Shown in pieces: positions 27,976 through 35,662 of a DNA stretch of 64,000 nt. The position numbers were made by a program, and so were the translations under genes. The first letter of the stretch is position 1, and each line of letters starts with the position of its first letter. The DNA lies in NCBI GenBank assembly GCA_963742715.1, contig CAVUMR010000002.1, positions 2,666,001-2,730,000 of the forward strand. The letters run 5' to 3'. Source of the stretch: CAVUMR01 sp963742715 (GTDB taxonomy: Bacteria; Actinomycetota; Actinomycetes; Mycobacteriales; Micromonosporaceae). The notes below the pieces were generated by a model. The model ran no database searches, was not told the DNA's origin, and worked only from the letters and a program-made list of their open reading frames with translations.

Positions 27976-28329
27976 GTGCGCATTCCCATTTACGCCCTGA
28001 CCGCGATTCTCTCCGTCGTGCTGCTCGCCGTCGCCATTCCGAAACTGTCCGGCCAGAAGCAGATGCACGACCGGCTCGTCCATCTCGGTGTCTCCGACCG
28101 GACGATTCCGCTGCTCGGCGTGCTCGAGCTCTCCGCCGTGGTCGGCTTCCTGATCGGCCTGGTCTGGGCGCCGCTCGGTATCGCCGCCGCGGTCGGCCTG
28201 ATGGCGCAGATGGTCGGCGCGACGGTCCTGCACGCGCGGGCGAAGGACGGCATGAACGAGATCGGCACACCGATCGCCTTCGGCGTCGCGGCCGCCGCGC
28301 TCGCGGTCCTGCACGCGCTGACGCTCTGA
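27976..28329 (+). CDS. DoxX-like small membrane protein
   Basis: 117 residues with four hydrophobic segments (about 4-23, 44-66, 70-85 and 95-116) and the DoxX-family layout IPKLSGQ, LGVSDRTIPLLGVLELSA, GxxxxG-rich helices. It sits in the inner membrane; the family's biochemical role is unclear, though members are linked to redox and thiosulfate/quinone metabolism. Start GTG 27976 has GAAAGGA 5 nt upstream. It lies within the plus-strand AHBA operon between the dehydratase and the kinase. Its stop TGA (28327) is in the same frame as the following kinase. Confidence 0.75.
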   Translation: MRIPIYALTAILSVVLLAVAIPKLSGQKQMHDRLVHLGVSDRTIPLLGVLELSAVVGFLIGLVWAPLGIAAAVGLMAQMVGATVLHARAKDGMNEIGTPIAFGVAAAALAVLHALTL

Positions 28330-28359
28330 GCTCCGGCCAGGCGAGCGCGGGAGGCCGTC

Positions 28360-29346
28360 ATCGGCTATCTGGGCATCGACGTCGGCGGTACCAAGGTCGC
28401 GCTGCGGGCCGAGGCCGCCGGCGTCCCGACGCACCAGCACAGCATCGGCTGGCCGGCGGCCGCCGACCGGGCCGCCAGTCGGGCCGCCAGTCGGGCCGCC
28501 GGCCGGGGCGCCCACGACGCGGCAGCCGACCTCGCGCTGCTGGGCGCCGAGGTGGCGGCCCTGCGTGAACGCTGGCCGGGCACGATCGACGCGGTCGGCA
28601 TCGCCATGCCGGCCACCGTCGCCCCGGACGGAATTGTGACCGCGTGGCCGAGCCGTCCACAGTGGACCGGCCTGGACCTACGCCGGCTGCTCGACGCGGT
28701 GGCCGCCGGCGCCCCGGCCGGGTTCGCCGACGACGGTGACCTCGCCGCGTTGGCCGAGGCCCGGCACGCCGGCCGGGACGACATCGTGTACCTGGGCGTC
28801 GGCACCGGGATCGGCGGCGGAATCGTGCTGGACGGTCGGTCCCGCCCCGGGGCCGGCCGTGGCTCGTGCGAGGTGGGGCACATCGTCGTGGACCGGTCCG
28901 GCCCGGTATGCGTCTGCGGTCGCCGGGGGTGCCTGCAGGCGGTGGCGTCCGGCCCCGCCACCCTGCGCCGGGCCGCCGGGCAGGCCGGCCGGGACGTCGA
29001 CTTCGGGCAGCTCCGGGACGGCTGGCGGGACGGCGAGGCGTGGGCGGTCGCCGCGGTCACCGAGACCTGCGCCGCGCTGGCCGCGGCGGTGGTCAGCCTC
29101 GGCGAGCTGCTCCACCCGACCGTCGCGATCATCGGTGGCGGCTTCGCCACCGGGCTGCCCGGCTTCGTACCCCGCGTCGCCGCGGAAGCCCGCACGCTCG
29201 GCCGGCCCGGGCATCCCCCGCCGCCGGTGGCCGCCGCGGCGCTCGGCGGGCTGTCCTCGCTGTTCGGCGCCGTCCAGCTCGCCCGCCACCTCGCCGCACC
29301 GGCCCCGCACACGGCCGGCACCGACCCTGAAAGGAAGCCCGCATGA
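28360..29346 (+). CDS. rifN: ROK-family sugar kinase, RifN-like kanosamine kinase, no standard start codon
   Basis: About 328 residues. ROK features: phosphate-binding DVGGTK near the N-terminus, GIAMPATV, VGTGIGGGIV, and the zinc motif GHIVVD...CVCGRRGC. In AHBA clusters RifN phosphorylates kanosamine at O6. The family N-terminus requires a start before base 28375, but no ATG, GTG or TTG lies in frame after the DoxX stop. A strong GGGAGG (28349-28354) is followed by GTC-ATC; I set the start at ATC 28360 (5 nt spacing), with CTG 28369 as alternative. The first ATG (28552) would remove the DVGGTK motif. Its stop overlaps the next gene as ATGA. Confidence 0.8.
   Translation: MGYLGIDVGGTKVALRAEAAGVPTHQHSIGWPAAADRAASRAASRAAGRGAHDAAADLALLGAEVAALRERWPGTIDAVGIAMPATVAPDGIVTAWPSRPQWTGLDLRRLLDAVAAGAPAGFADDGDLAALAEARHAGRDDIVYLGVGTGIGGGIVLDGRSRPGAGRGSCEVGHIVVDRSGPVCVCGRRGCLQAVASGPATLRRAAGQAGRDVDFGQLRDGWRDGEAWAVAAVTETCAALAAAVVSLGELLHPTVAIIGGGFATGLPGFVPRVAAEARTLGRPGHPPPPVAAAALGGLSSLFGAVQLARHLAAPAPHTAGTDPERKPA
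28468..28503. repeat. 12-bp tandem repeat, 3 units, in the RifN-like gene
   Basis: CGGGCCGCCAGT twice and CGGGCCGCCGGC once encode RAAS/RAAG tetrapeptides in a loop about 37-48 residues from the start. Confidence 0.85.
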
Positions 29347-29903
29347 TCACGATCGGCGTCATCATGGGCAGCACCCGCCCCGGCCGGAAGGCCGACGCGG
29401 TCGCCCGCTGGGTACACGACATCGCGGCCAAGCGCGCGGACGCGACCGTGGAGCTCGTGGACCTGGCCGAGTACCGGCTGCCGCACCTGGACGAGCCGCT
29501 GCCCCCGTCGATGGGGCGGTACACCCAGCCGCACACCCGCACGTGGGCGGCGCGGATCGCGGCCCTCGACGCGTTCGTGTTCGTGACCCCGGAGTACAAC
29601 CACTCCGCGCCGGCCGTACTGAAGAACGCGATCGACTTCCTGCACCAGGAGTGGGTGGACAAGGCGGCCGGGTTCGTCAGCTACGGCACCACCGGAGGTA
29701 CCAGCGCGGTCGAGCACCTGCGCCTGGTGCTCGGCCAGGTCGGCGTGGCGACCGTACGGTCCCAGGTGGCCTTGTCGCTGTTCACCGACTTCGTCAACTT
29801 CACCAGCTTCCAGCCGGGCGCACACCACGAGGGAACGCTGGGCACCATGCTCGACCAGGTGGTGGCCTGGGGCTCCGCGCTGCGCCCGCTGCGCAGGCCG
29901 TAG
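29343..29903 (+). CDS. NAD(P)H-dependent FMN reductase
   Basis: 186 residues of flavodoxin-like fold. The FMN phosphate loop is GSTRPGR (residues about 9-15), and the family motif TPEYNHSAPAVLKNAID follows. Members reduce FMN or quinones with NAD(P)H. Here it might feed reduced flavin to a cluster oxygenase or keep a hydroquinone reduced; this is inference from position. Start ATG 29343 overlaps the kinase stop (ATGA), so it is the last gene of the plus-strand AHBA operon. The gap after it holds a CTAGGGG direct repeat. Confidence 0.85.
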   Translation: MITIGVIMGSTRPGRKADAVARWVHDIAAKRADATVELVDLAEYRLPHLDEPLPPSMGRYTQPHTRTWAARIAALDAFVFVTPEYNHSAPAVLKNAIDFLHQEWVDKAAGFVSYGTTGGTSAVEHLRLVLGQVGVATVRSQVALSLFTDFVNFTSFQPGAHHEGTLGTMLDQVVAWGSALRPLRRP

Positions 29904-29928
29904 CCGTACGCACCCGCCGGCCGCCCGG

Positions 29929-29946
29929 TTAGGGGATGGCTAGGGG
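29929..29946. promoter_or_regulatory. Two TAGGGG boxes at 11-bp pitch upstream of the carboxylase gene
   Basis: TTAGGGG (29929-29935) and CTAGGGG (29940-29946) are 11 bp apart, the reverse complement of the CCCCT boxes found in the other cluster promoters. A single ACCCCT follows at 30013. Likely the operator of the carboxylase gene starting at 30034. Confidence 0.45.
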
Positions 29947-30033
29947 TACCCGGCGATCCGCCGGATACGGGAGTTTTCCCTTGCCGTACCGGCCGGCGAC
30001 ACCGGTCGGCCGTACCCCTGCAGTGGAGACGGA

Positions 30034-31509
30034 ATGACTGCTCTGGCCGCAGCTACCGGCATCGCCGTCGCGACGGAGGTCGCGAGGGAGGTCGCGGAGG
30101 AACCCGAGGTCGATCCCCGGTCCCCGCTGGTACGGCTGTCCCGCCTGCTGGACGAAGGTTCGCTGAGCCCGCTGCCGCACGCGGAAGCCGGTGAGGTGTG
30201 CGCGGTACGGGGCCGGGTCAACGGCGCTCCGGTCGTCGCGTACTGCACCGACGCGCGGGTGATGGGCGGCGCGCTCGGCGCGGCCGGGGCCGGCCGGATC
30301 GTGACCGCGATCGACACCGCCGTACACAGCCGGTGCCCGGTCATCGGGCTGTGGCACTCCGGTGGCGCGAAGCTCGCCGACGGGGTCGAGTCGATGGACG
30401 GCGTCGGCCAGATGTTCGCCGCGATGACCCGCGCCTCCGGACGGGTACCGCAGATCTCGGTGGTGCTCGGACCGGCCGCCGGGGCGGCCGCCTACGGTCC
30501 CGCGCTGACCGACCTGGTGATCATGGCGCCGGCCGGGCGGGTGTTCGTCACCGGGCCGGACGTGGTCCGCAGCGTCACCGGCGAACAGATCGACATGGAG
30601 AGCCTCGGCGGTCCCGACCCGCACGGCCGCCGCTCCGGCGTCGCCCACGTCACGGCGAGTTCGGAAGCCGACGCGTACGTCCGGGCGCGCCGGATCACCA
30701 GCATCTTCAACCGGCCCGGCCGGTTCGACGCGAGCGACCTGCCGGACAACCAGGACCTGACCGCACTGCTCCCCGAGGCCAGGCGCCGGGCGTACGACGT
30801 ACGGCCGCTGATCCGGGCGATCCTGGACCCGGCGTCCGGCGAGGCCGGCGACGGGTTCGACGAGCTGCAGGCCAAGTGGGCGCCGAACGTGGTCATCGGG
30901 TACGGCCGGCTGGCCGGCCGCGCGGTCGGCGTGATCGCCAGCAACCCGATCCGCAAGGGCGGCTGCCTGGACAGCCTGTCGGCGGAGAAGACCGCACGGT
31001 TCGTCCGGCTGTGCGACTCGTTCGGGGTACCGCTGGTGGTGGTCGTGGACGTGCCCGGGTACCTGCCGGGCGTCGGTCAGGAGTGGGGCGGCGTGGTACG
31101 CCGGGGCGCGAAGCTGCTGCACGCGTTCGCCGAGGCGGTGGTACCGCGGGTCACGTTGATCACGCGCAAGTCGTACGGCGGCGCGTACATCGCGATGAAC
31201 TCCCGCTCGCTCGGCGCCACGGCGGTGTTCGCCTGGCCCGGGTCGGAGGTGTCGGTGATGGGCGCCGAGGCGGCGGTGAACGTGCTGCACCGCAAGAAGC
31301 TCGCCGCGGCCGGCTCGGACGAGGAGCGGGAAGCGCTGCGGGCGGTACTGATCGACGAGCACCGCGCGCTCGCCGGCTCGGTGGAGCGGGCGGTCGGCCT
31401 CGGCGTGGTGGACGAGATCATCCCGCCGGAGCACACCCGCCGGCGGGTGGCCGAGGCGCTGGCCGCGGCCCCGGCCGGTCGCGGCCACCACGGCAACATC
31501 CCGCTGTAG
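30034..31509 (+). CDS. Acyl-CoA carboxylase carboxyltransferase (beta) subunit
   Basis: 491 residues of the AccD/PccB family: crotonase-type N and C halves, oxyanion motifs LGPAAGAAAYGPAL and KSYGGAYIAMNSRSLGA. It transfers CO2 from biotin on a separate alpha subunit to acetyl- or propionyl-CoA, making PKS extender units. The residue after YGGAY is Ile386. In the Streptomyces enzymes Asp at this site marks propionyl-specific PccB and Ile marks AccB, which also takes acetyl-CoA, so malonyl-CoA supply is plausible for a PKS that uses both extenders. Start ATG 30034 has GGAGACGGA upstream. No alpha subunit is nearby. Its promoter has the cluster-type boxes, so I place it inside the cluster as its right end. 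Confidence 0.88.
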   Translation: MTALAAATGIAVATEVAREVAEEPEVDPRSPLVRLSRLLDEGSLSPLPHAEAGEVCAVRGRVNGAPVVAYCTDARVMGGALGAAGAGRIVTAIDTAVHSRCPVIGLWHSGGAKLADGVESMDGVGQMFAAMTRASGRVPQISVVLGPAAGAAAYGPALTDLVIMAPAGRVFVTGPDVVRSVTGEQIDMESLGGPDPHGRRSGVAHVTASSEADAYVRARRITSIFNRPGRFDASDLPDNQDLTALLPEARRRAYDVRPLIRAILDPASGEAGDGFDELQAKWAPNVVIGYGRLAGRAVGVIASNPIRKGGCLDSLSAEKTARFVRLCDSFGVPLVVVVDVPGYLPGVGQEWGGVVRRGAKLLHAFAEAVVPRVTLITRKSYGGAYIAMNSRSLGATAVFAWPGSEVSVMGAEAAVNVLHRKKLAAAGSDEEREALRAVLIDEHRALAGSVERAVGLGVVDEIIPPEHTRRRVAEALAAAPAGRGHHGNIPL

Positions 31510-31545
31510 CGCCGGCGCCGCACGGCGGCGGAAGTCCGGGCCCGA

Positions 31546-33066
31546 CTACGAGGCGATCGGTACGACCGTTGGTCGCCCGTCGGTGAGGATCCGGTCCCGG
31601 CCGGCATCCTTCGCCGCGTACATGCCGCGGTCCGCGCGCCCGACCAGCTCGTCGGAACTCTCCTGACCGTCCCAGCAGGTCACCCCGGCCGAGAAGGTCT
31701 GCGCCAGCGGCGTCGCCGCGCGCAGCCGCTCCAGCACCTCGGTCGCCTCGGCCGGAGTGGAGTCGGGTAGCAGCACGCTGAACTCCTCGCCGCCGTACCG
31801 GCAGAGAATGTCGGTACTGCGCAGCGCGGTCGTCCACGCCGCGGTCGCGGCCCGCAGCAGCCGGTCGCCGGCCTGATGGCCGTACTCGTCGTTGAAGCGC
31901 TTGAAATGGTCGAGGTCGATCAGCGCGACGGACAGCGGATTGCCGTCCCGCCGGGCCCGGTCGATCGCGACCGGCAGCTCGATCTCCCACGAGCGCCGGT
32001 TCGGCACACCGGTAAGGCTGTCGTTGCGCGCCAGTACGGACAATTGGGCCGCCTGTTCCTCCACCTGCCGGACCAGGCCGGCCATCCGCAGCACGACCAG
32101 GATGAACAGCACCGCGGAGGCGATGCCGATGGCCACTCCGTCGACCTGGCCGTCGGAGAGGGCCGTCTGGCACAACAGCAGCATCGGGGCGATGAGCGAA
32201 ACGCTGGTGAGCGATACCAGCCGGCGTCGGGTGAACCGCGGCGCCCGGGACCCGGCGGGCTGCGCCAGTTCGGCCATGGACGGATGCAGCGCGGCCGCGC
32301 CGAACGTCACGAAGCCGAGGATCCACAGCACGCTCACGTAGTCGCCCTGGCTGTACGTGCCCGAGTGCAGCAGCACCGCGTACGCGACATCCATCGCCAG
32401 CCACATCATGGACGCGGCCGCCAGCAGTCGTAACGCGGGTACCCGGACACCGGCACCGGCCAGCAGCCGGACCAGGATGGCGAGGAACAGCACATCCCAG
32501 ATCGGGTACGCCAGCGACACCACCTGGCCGAGCAGGGTCAGGTGGGTGTCCCCGGCGGCTGGCGCCATGACGAACACCCAGGCCAGCAGTCCGGTACCGG
32601 CCGCCACCACGGTCGCGTCGATGAGCCCGGGCCGGTCCCAGCCGGTACGCGCGCGGATCAGCCGTACCAGGCCGATCGCGATGAACAGGGCACCGAGCAG
32701 GTACGGGAGGTCAGCCACCGACGGGAACGGGTCGGCCGCGTCGAACGCCAGTACCTGGTACGAGTAGATCGGGTCGCCGAGGCTCTCGAACAGCAGGCCG
32801 ATGGCGAGGAACCACCACACCGACACGCTGCGCGGGCGGTGCCACAGGGCGCCGACCGCGATCGCGGCCGCGCCGGACAGACCGATGGCGGCATCCATCC
32901 AGAGCTGGGGCCAGCCGGCGGGCATCAGGAGGTAGGCGCCGATAGCCACCGCGCCTGCCGCCAGGAAGATCCACCACGCTCTGGTACGCACGACCAGCCC
33001 ATCGGCGGCCGGCCGTCCGCCTTGAGGGAAGCGGCCGGCGCGGCACGACTCATTTCCCCCACCCAC
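31546..33066 (-). CDS. Membrane-bound diguanylate cyclase (GGDEF)
   Basis: 506 residues: about nine hydrophobic segments over residues 28-340, a short coiled linker, then a GGDEF domain with SLTGVPNRR, DLDHFKRFND and YGGEEF. An RxxD inhibitory site (RSTD) lies five residues before GGEEF, so feedback inhibition by c-di-GMP is likely. It makes c-di-GMP at the membrane. Architecture and sequence match the second cyclase at 54332-55981. Start GTG 33066 has GGAAGG upstream and overlaps the end of the ABC ATPase gene by 17 bp; later starts are possible. Confidence 0.9.
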   Translation of the reverse strand: MGGGNESCRAGRFPQGGRPAADGLVVRTRAWWIFLAAGAVAIGAYLLMPAGWPQLWMDAAIGLSGAAAIAVGALWHRPRSVSVWWFLAIGLLFESLGDPIYSYQVLAFDAADPFPSVADLPYLLGALFIAIGLVRLIRARTGWDRPGLIDATVVAAGTGLLAWVFVMAPAAGDTHLTLLGQVVSLAYPIWDVLFLAILVRLLAGAGVRVPALRLLAAASMMWLAMDVAYAVLLHSGTYSQGDYVSVLWILGFVTFGAAALHPSMAELAQPAGSRAPRFTRRRLVSLTSVSLIAPMLLLCQTALSDGQVDGVAIGIASAVLFILVVLRMAGLVRQVEEQAAQLSVLARNDSLTGVPNRRSWEIELPVAIDRARRDGNPLSVALIDLDHFKRFNDEYGHQAGDRLLRAATAAWTTALRSTDILCRYGGEEFSVLLPDSTPAEATEVLERLRAATPLAQTFSAGVTCWDGQESSDELVGRADRGMYAAKDAGRDRILTDGRPTVVPIAS

Positions 33067-33763
33067 GCAGCCCTTCCGGGGTGTCGACGGCCGACACCCG
33101 GCCCCGGTCGATGACCGCCAGCCGGTCGCAGAGCTGCTCGGCCTCGTCCCGGAACTGGGTGACCAGTACGACCGTCACGCCACGGTCGCGGATCCGCTCG
33201 ACCAGTTCCCAGGTGTCCAGCCGACCCTGCGGGTCGAGGCCGGTGGTGAGCTCGTCGAGGATCGCGATCTCCGGATCGCCGACCATGGCCAGCGCCACCG
33301 ACAGCCGCTGCCGCTGCGCACCGGAGAGCCGGTGGAACGGCATCTTCCGAGCAGCGGTCAGGCCGAGGTCGGACATCAGCTGATCCAGGTTCGCGTGCTG
33401 GCGGTAGAAGGAGCGGTACAGGTCGAGCGCCTCCCGGACCCGCAGCTTCGGCGGCAGTTCGCTGGTCTGCAGCGCGGCGCCGACCCGTCGCTGGATCACC
33501 GCCCGGTCCCGGACCGGATCGACTCCGAGTACCCGCAACGTGCCGCGGTCGGCGTGGCGCAGCCCCAGCGCGCACTCGACCATCGTGGTCTTGCCGGCAC
33601 CGTCGGGCCCGACGATGCCGAAGATCTCCCCCCGCTCGACCGTGAACGAGACGTCGTCCACGGCGATCACCTCGCCGTAGCGCTTGTGGAGGTGTTCGAC
33701 CTCGATGACCGGAATGGCAGCCCTCCGCGGCGGACAAAACGTACCCTCGGTGATCGGCATCAT
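33050..33763 (-). CDS. ABC transporter ATP-binding protein (drug-type), divergent switch residue
   Basis: 237 residues of the CcmA-type ABC-2 ATPase family. Walker A GPDGAGKTT, signature LSGAQRQR, Walker B IAILDELTTGLDP. The switch region reads VTQFRDEAEQ, so the usual catalytic His is Gln, and Walker B ends in Asp-Glu as normal. No permease gene adjoins; the next gene is a GGDEF protein overlapping its end. It may work with a distant permease or act as a regulator. Start ATG 33763 is chosen because a G-rich site precedes it; ATG 33760 and GTG 33772 are also in frame. Confidence 0.82.
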   Translation of the reverse strand: MMPITEGTFCPPRRAAIPVIEVEHLHKRYGEVIAVDDVSFTVERGEIFGIVGPDGAGKTTMVECALGLRHADRGTLRVLGVDPVRDRAVIQRRVGAALQTSELPPKLRVREALDLYRSFYRQHANLDQLMSDLGLTAARKMPFHRLSGAQRQRLSVALAMVGDPEIAILDELTTGLDPQGRLDTWELVERIRDRGVTVVLVTQFRDEAEQLCDRLAVIDRGRVSAVDTPEGLRGWGK

Positions 33764-34033
33764 CCCCCGCACTCACGCGCCGTATCAAACACTCCGGCCT
33801 GGTCGGTGGCCCCGTCCGCGCGGTCAGCGGGGCGCGCCGGCGGATCGGCCCGGCTGGTCACGCCGAACGGTCCGGCGCCGGCACCGGTACGGATGCCGAG
33901 ACCCCCGGCGGGTGCCACACTGGTTGCCGTCCTTTCGCCCCGGGTGGCGGGTTTCCGCCATCCGACGGCCGGGGCGGCGGTTGCGTCGACGGTGCGCGGT
34001 AGCAGCGCGGGCGTGCGGAAAGAGGTGGAACGG

Positions 34034-34663
34034 ATGCTCACTGGTCGGGTGGTGCGGTTCGACGAGGTACGGGGCTACGGGTTCATCGCCCCGGACGACG
34101 GCGGCGAGGACGTGTTCGTACACGCCAACGCGCTGGGCAGCGAGAAGTGGGTACTCGCGCCCGGCGTGCCGGTCGAGTTCGAGGCGGTACAGAGCGACCG
34201 CGGCCCGAAGGCGCTGACCGCCCGGGTGATCCGCAACGGCGCGACGCTCGCCGACCCGGCCGCCGCCACCCCGGCCGGCTCTGCCCCGGCCAGCTCTGCC
34301 CCGGCCGGCTCTGCCCCGGCCGGCTCTGCCCCGGCCGGCTCTGCCCCGGCCGGCTCTGCCCCGGCCGGCGGTCCGGTGGCCGCGCCGGACAACGCCGAAC
34401 CCGAGACCGCCGCGGCCCCGTCTACCGGCGCCTCCCCGTCGGCCGGCGCCGTTCCGTCGACCGGCGCCTCCCCGGCCGCCGGCGCCTCCCCGGTTGCCGA
34501 GGAGGACGACGGCCTGTGCGACGTACTGACCGAGCGGGTGTTCCTCGCCGAGGTCACCGAGGCGCTGGTGACCTCGATCCCGAGCCTGTCGGCCGGCCAG
34601 GTCGTCGACGTACGCCAGCGGATGCTGGGGCTGGCCCGCAGCCACGGCTGGGTGGACGGCTGA
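34034..34663 (+). CDS. Cold-shock-domain protein with repeat linker and C-terminal extension
   Basis: 209 residues. Residues 1-67 form a cold shock domain with RNP1-like GYGFIAPD and RNP2 VFVHANAL, which binds single-stranded RNA or DNA. Then comes a low-complexity linker of AGSAP pentapeptides encoded by a 15-bp tandem repeat (34271-34369) and PSTGAS runs, and a C-terminal helical segment (about 160-209, DVLTERVFLAEVTEALV). Ordinary Csp proteins are about 67 residues. Start ATG 34034 has GAGGTGG 5 nt upstream. The 270 bp before it (33764-34033) has no gene I can support. Confidence 0.88.
   Translation: MLTGRVVRFDEVRGYGFIAPDDGGEDVFVHANALGSEKWVLAPGVPVEFEAVQSDRGPKALTARVIRNGATLADPAAATPAGSAPASSAPAGSAPAGSAPAGSAPAGSAPAGGPVAAPDNAEPETAAAPSTGASPSAGAVPSTGASPAAGASPVAEEDDGLCDVLTERVFLAEVTEALVTSIPSLSAGQVVDVRQRMLGLARSHGWVDG
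34271..34369. repeat. 15-bp tandem repeat, 6.6 units, in cold-shock-domain gene
   Basis: CCGGCCGGCTCTGCC repeated, with one variant unit (34286-34300). It encodes the AGSAP linker. Five of the six full units are identical, indicating recent expansion. Confidence 0.93.
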
Positions 34664-34682
34664 GCCGCCCCGACCGCGCGGG

Positions 34683-34729
34683 CCAGCCCGCTCAGCGCGG
34701 CGGTGCCAGCCCGTTCAGCGCGGCGGGTG
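34683..34729. repeat. 23/24-bp tandem duplication spanning the GNAT stop codon
   Basis: Two copies of CCAGCCCGxTCAGCGCGGCG with a short GTG tail, at 34683-34705 and 34706-34729. Each holds the TCA that gives a minus-strand TGA. The gap between the convergent cold-shock and GNAT genes is only 51 bp. Confidence 0.75.
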
Positions 34730-35545
34730 CCACATGTACGGCACCGTGGTGGCGATCGGCAGCAGCCCGAGCCGGGTGAGGATCGGCCGGCTGTCGTCGG
34801 ACGCGTCCACCTGCAGGTACCGGTAGCCGCGCTCGACCGCGCGCCGGGCCCGGTACGCCACGAGCGCGCGGTAGATGCCGCGCTTGCGCCACGCCTCGAG
34901 GGTCGAGCCGCCCCACAGCGAGGCGAACTCGGTACCGGTCTCGTACCGGAGCCAGCCGGCCGACACCACGCGGCCCGGATCATCGTCCTCGTCCGGATCG
35001 GCACCGGCTTCGGCCACGACCACGAGCAGCGCGTCCGGATCGGCCGCGTGCTCGCCGGCCAGCATGTCCGCGAGGTGGCTGCGGTCCTCTGCCCACACCT
35101 CGGACTCCAGCGCCTCGATCCGCTCGAAGTCGACTCGCGAGGTGACCTCACGCAGCCGTACCCCTGGCGGCGGTAGCGCGTCGACGGCGAGCTCGGCCGC
35201 CTCGCCGACCAGCACGGTCTCCGTATCGTCCGGCGCGAAGCCGGCCGCGACGAGGCGCTCGGGCAGGTCGGCCGGCGCGTCGTGGGCGTGGTACTTCCAC
35301 TCGAACTTCTCGCCCCGTTCGGCGAAGAAGGCGACCTGGCGGGCGATGAAGGCGTCCAGGGCGACTCCGGTCAGGCCGCCGAGGTGGGAGTACACGATCC
35401 CGGCGAAACCGGGCGTGCCGTAGAGCCGAAGCACCGGTCCGTCCGCGTCGATCCGCATCCCCTCCGGCGCCGGGTCGGGAACGTGGCCGCGGAGCCTGTC
35501 GTAGGCGTCCCGGTAGGCCCTGGCCCGCGCGGACCCGTCGAGCAT
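34715..35545 (-). CDS. GNAT-family N-acetyltransferase
   Basis: About 276 residues. The C-terminal half (about 130-276) carries the GNAT acetyl-CoA motif A region, WRKRGIYRALVAYRARRA, followed by the conserved YLQVDASDDSRPILTRLGL strand and loop. The N-terminal half looks like a degenerate second GNAT-like domain. The substrate is unknown. ATG 35545 (MLDGSARARAY) is chosen; GTG 35587 would add 14 residues and neither has a clear ribosome site. Neighbours do not suggest a pathway. Confidence 0.75.
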   Translation of the reverse strand: MLDGSARARAYRDAYDRLRGHVPDPAPEGMRIDADGPVLRLYGTPGFAGIVYSHLGGLTGVALDAFIARQVAFFAERGEKFEWKYHAHDAPADLPERLVAAGFAPDDTETVLVGEAAELAVDALPPPGVRLREVTSRVDFERIEALESEVWAEDRSHLADMLAGEHAADPDALLVVVAEAGADPDEDDDPGRVVSAGWLRYETGTEFASLWGGSTLEAWRKRGIYRALVAYRARRAVERGYRYLQVDASDDSRPILTRLGLLPIATTVPYMWHPPR

Positions 35546-35662
35546 CGTCACGAGCGGTAGCTCAACACGCGCCGGCCGCCGTGTCACCCGGATAACGGCC
35601 GGGCGGACATCGGCCGTGGATACGGCTCAGTTCGCCGGCTCCGCGTCCGATGGGTACCCACG

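Noticed and set aside
28330..28359. DoxX and kinase as one reading-through fusion
   Set aside because: They share a frame but are split by TGA with a good ribosome site after it, and separate genes are the normal state of both families.
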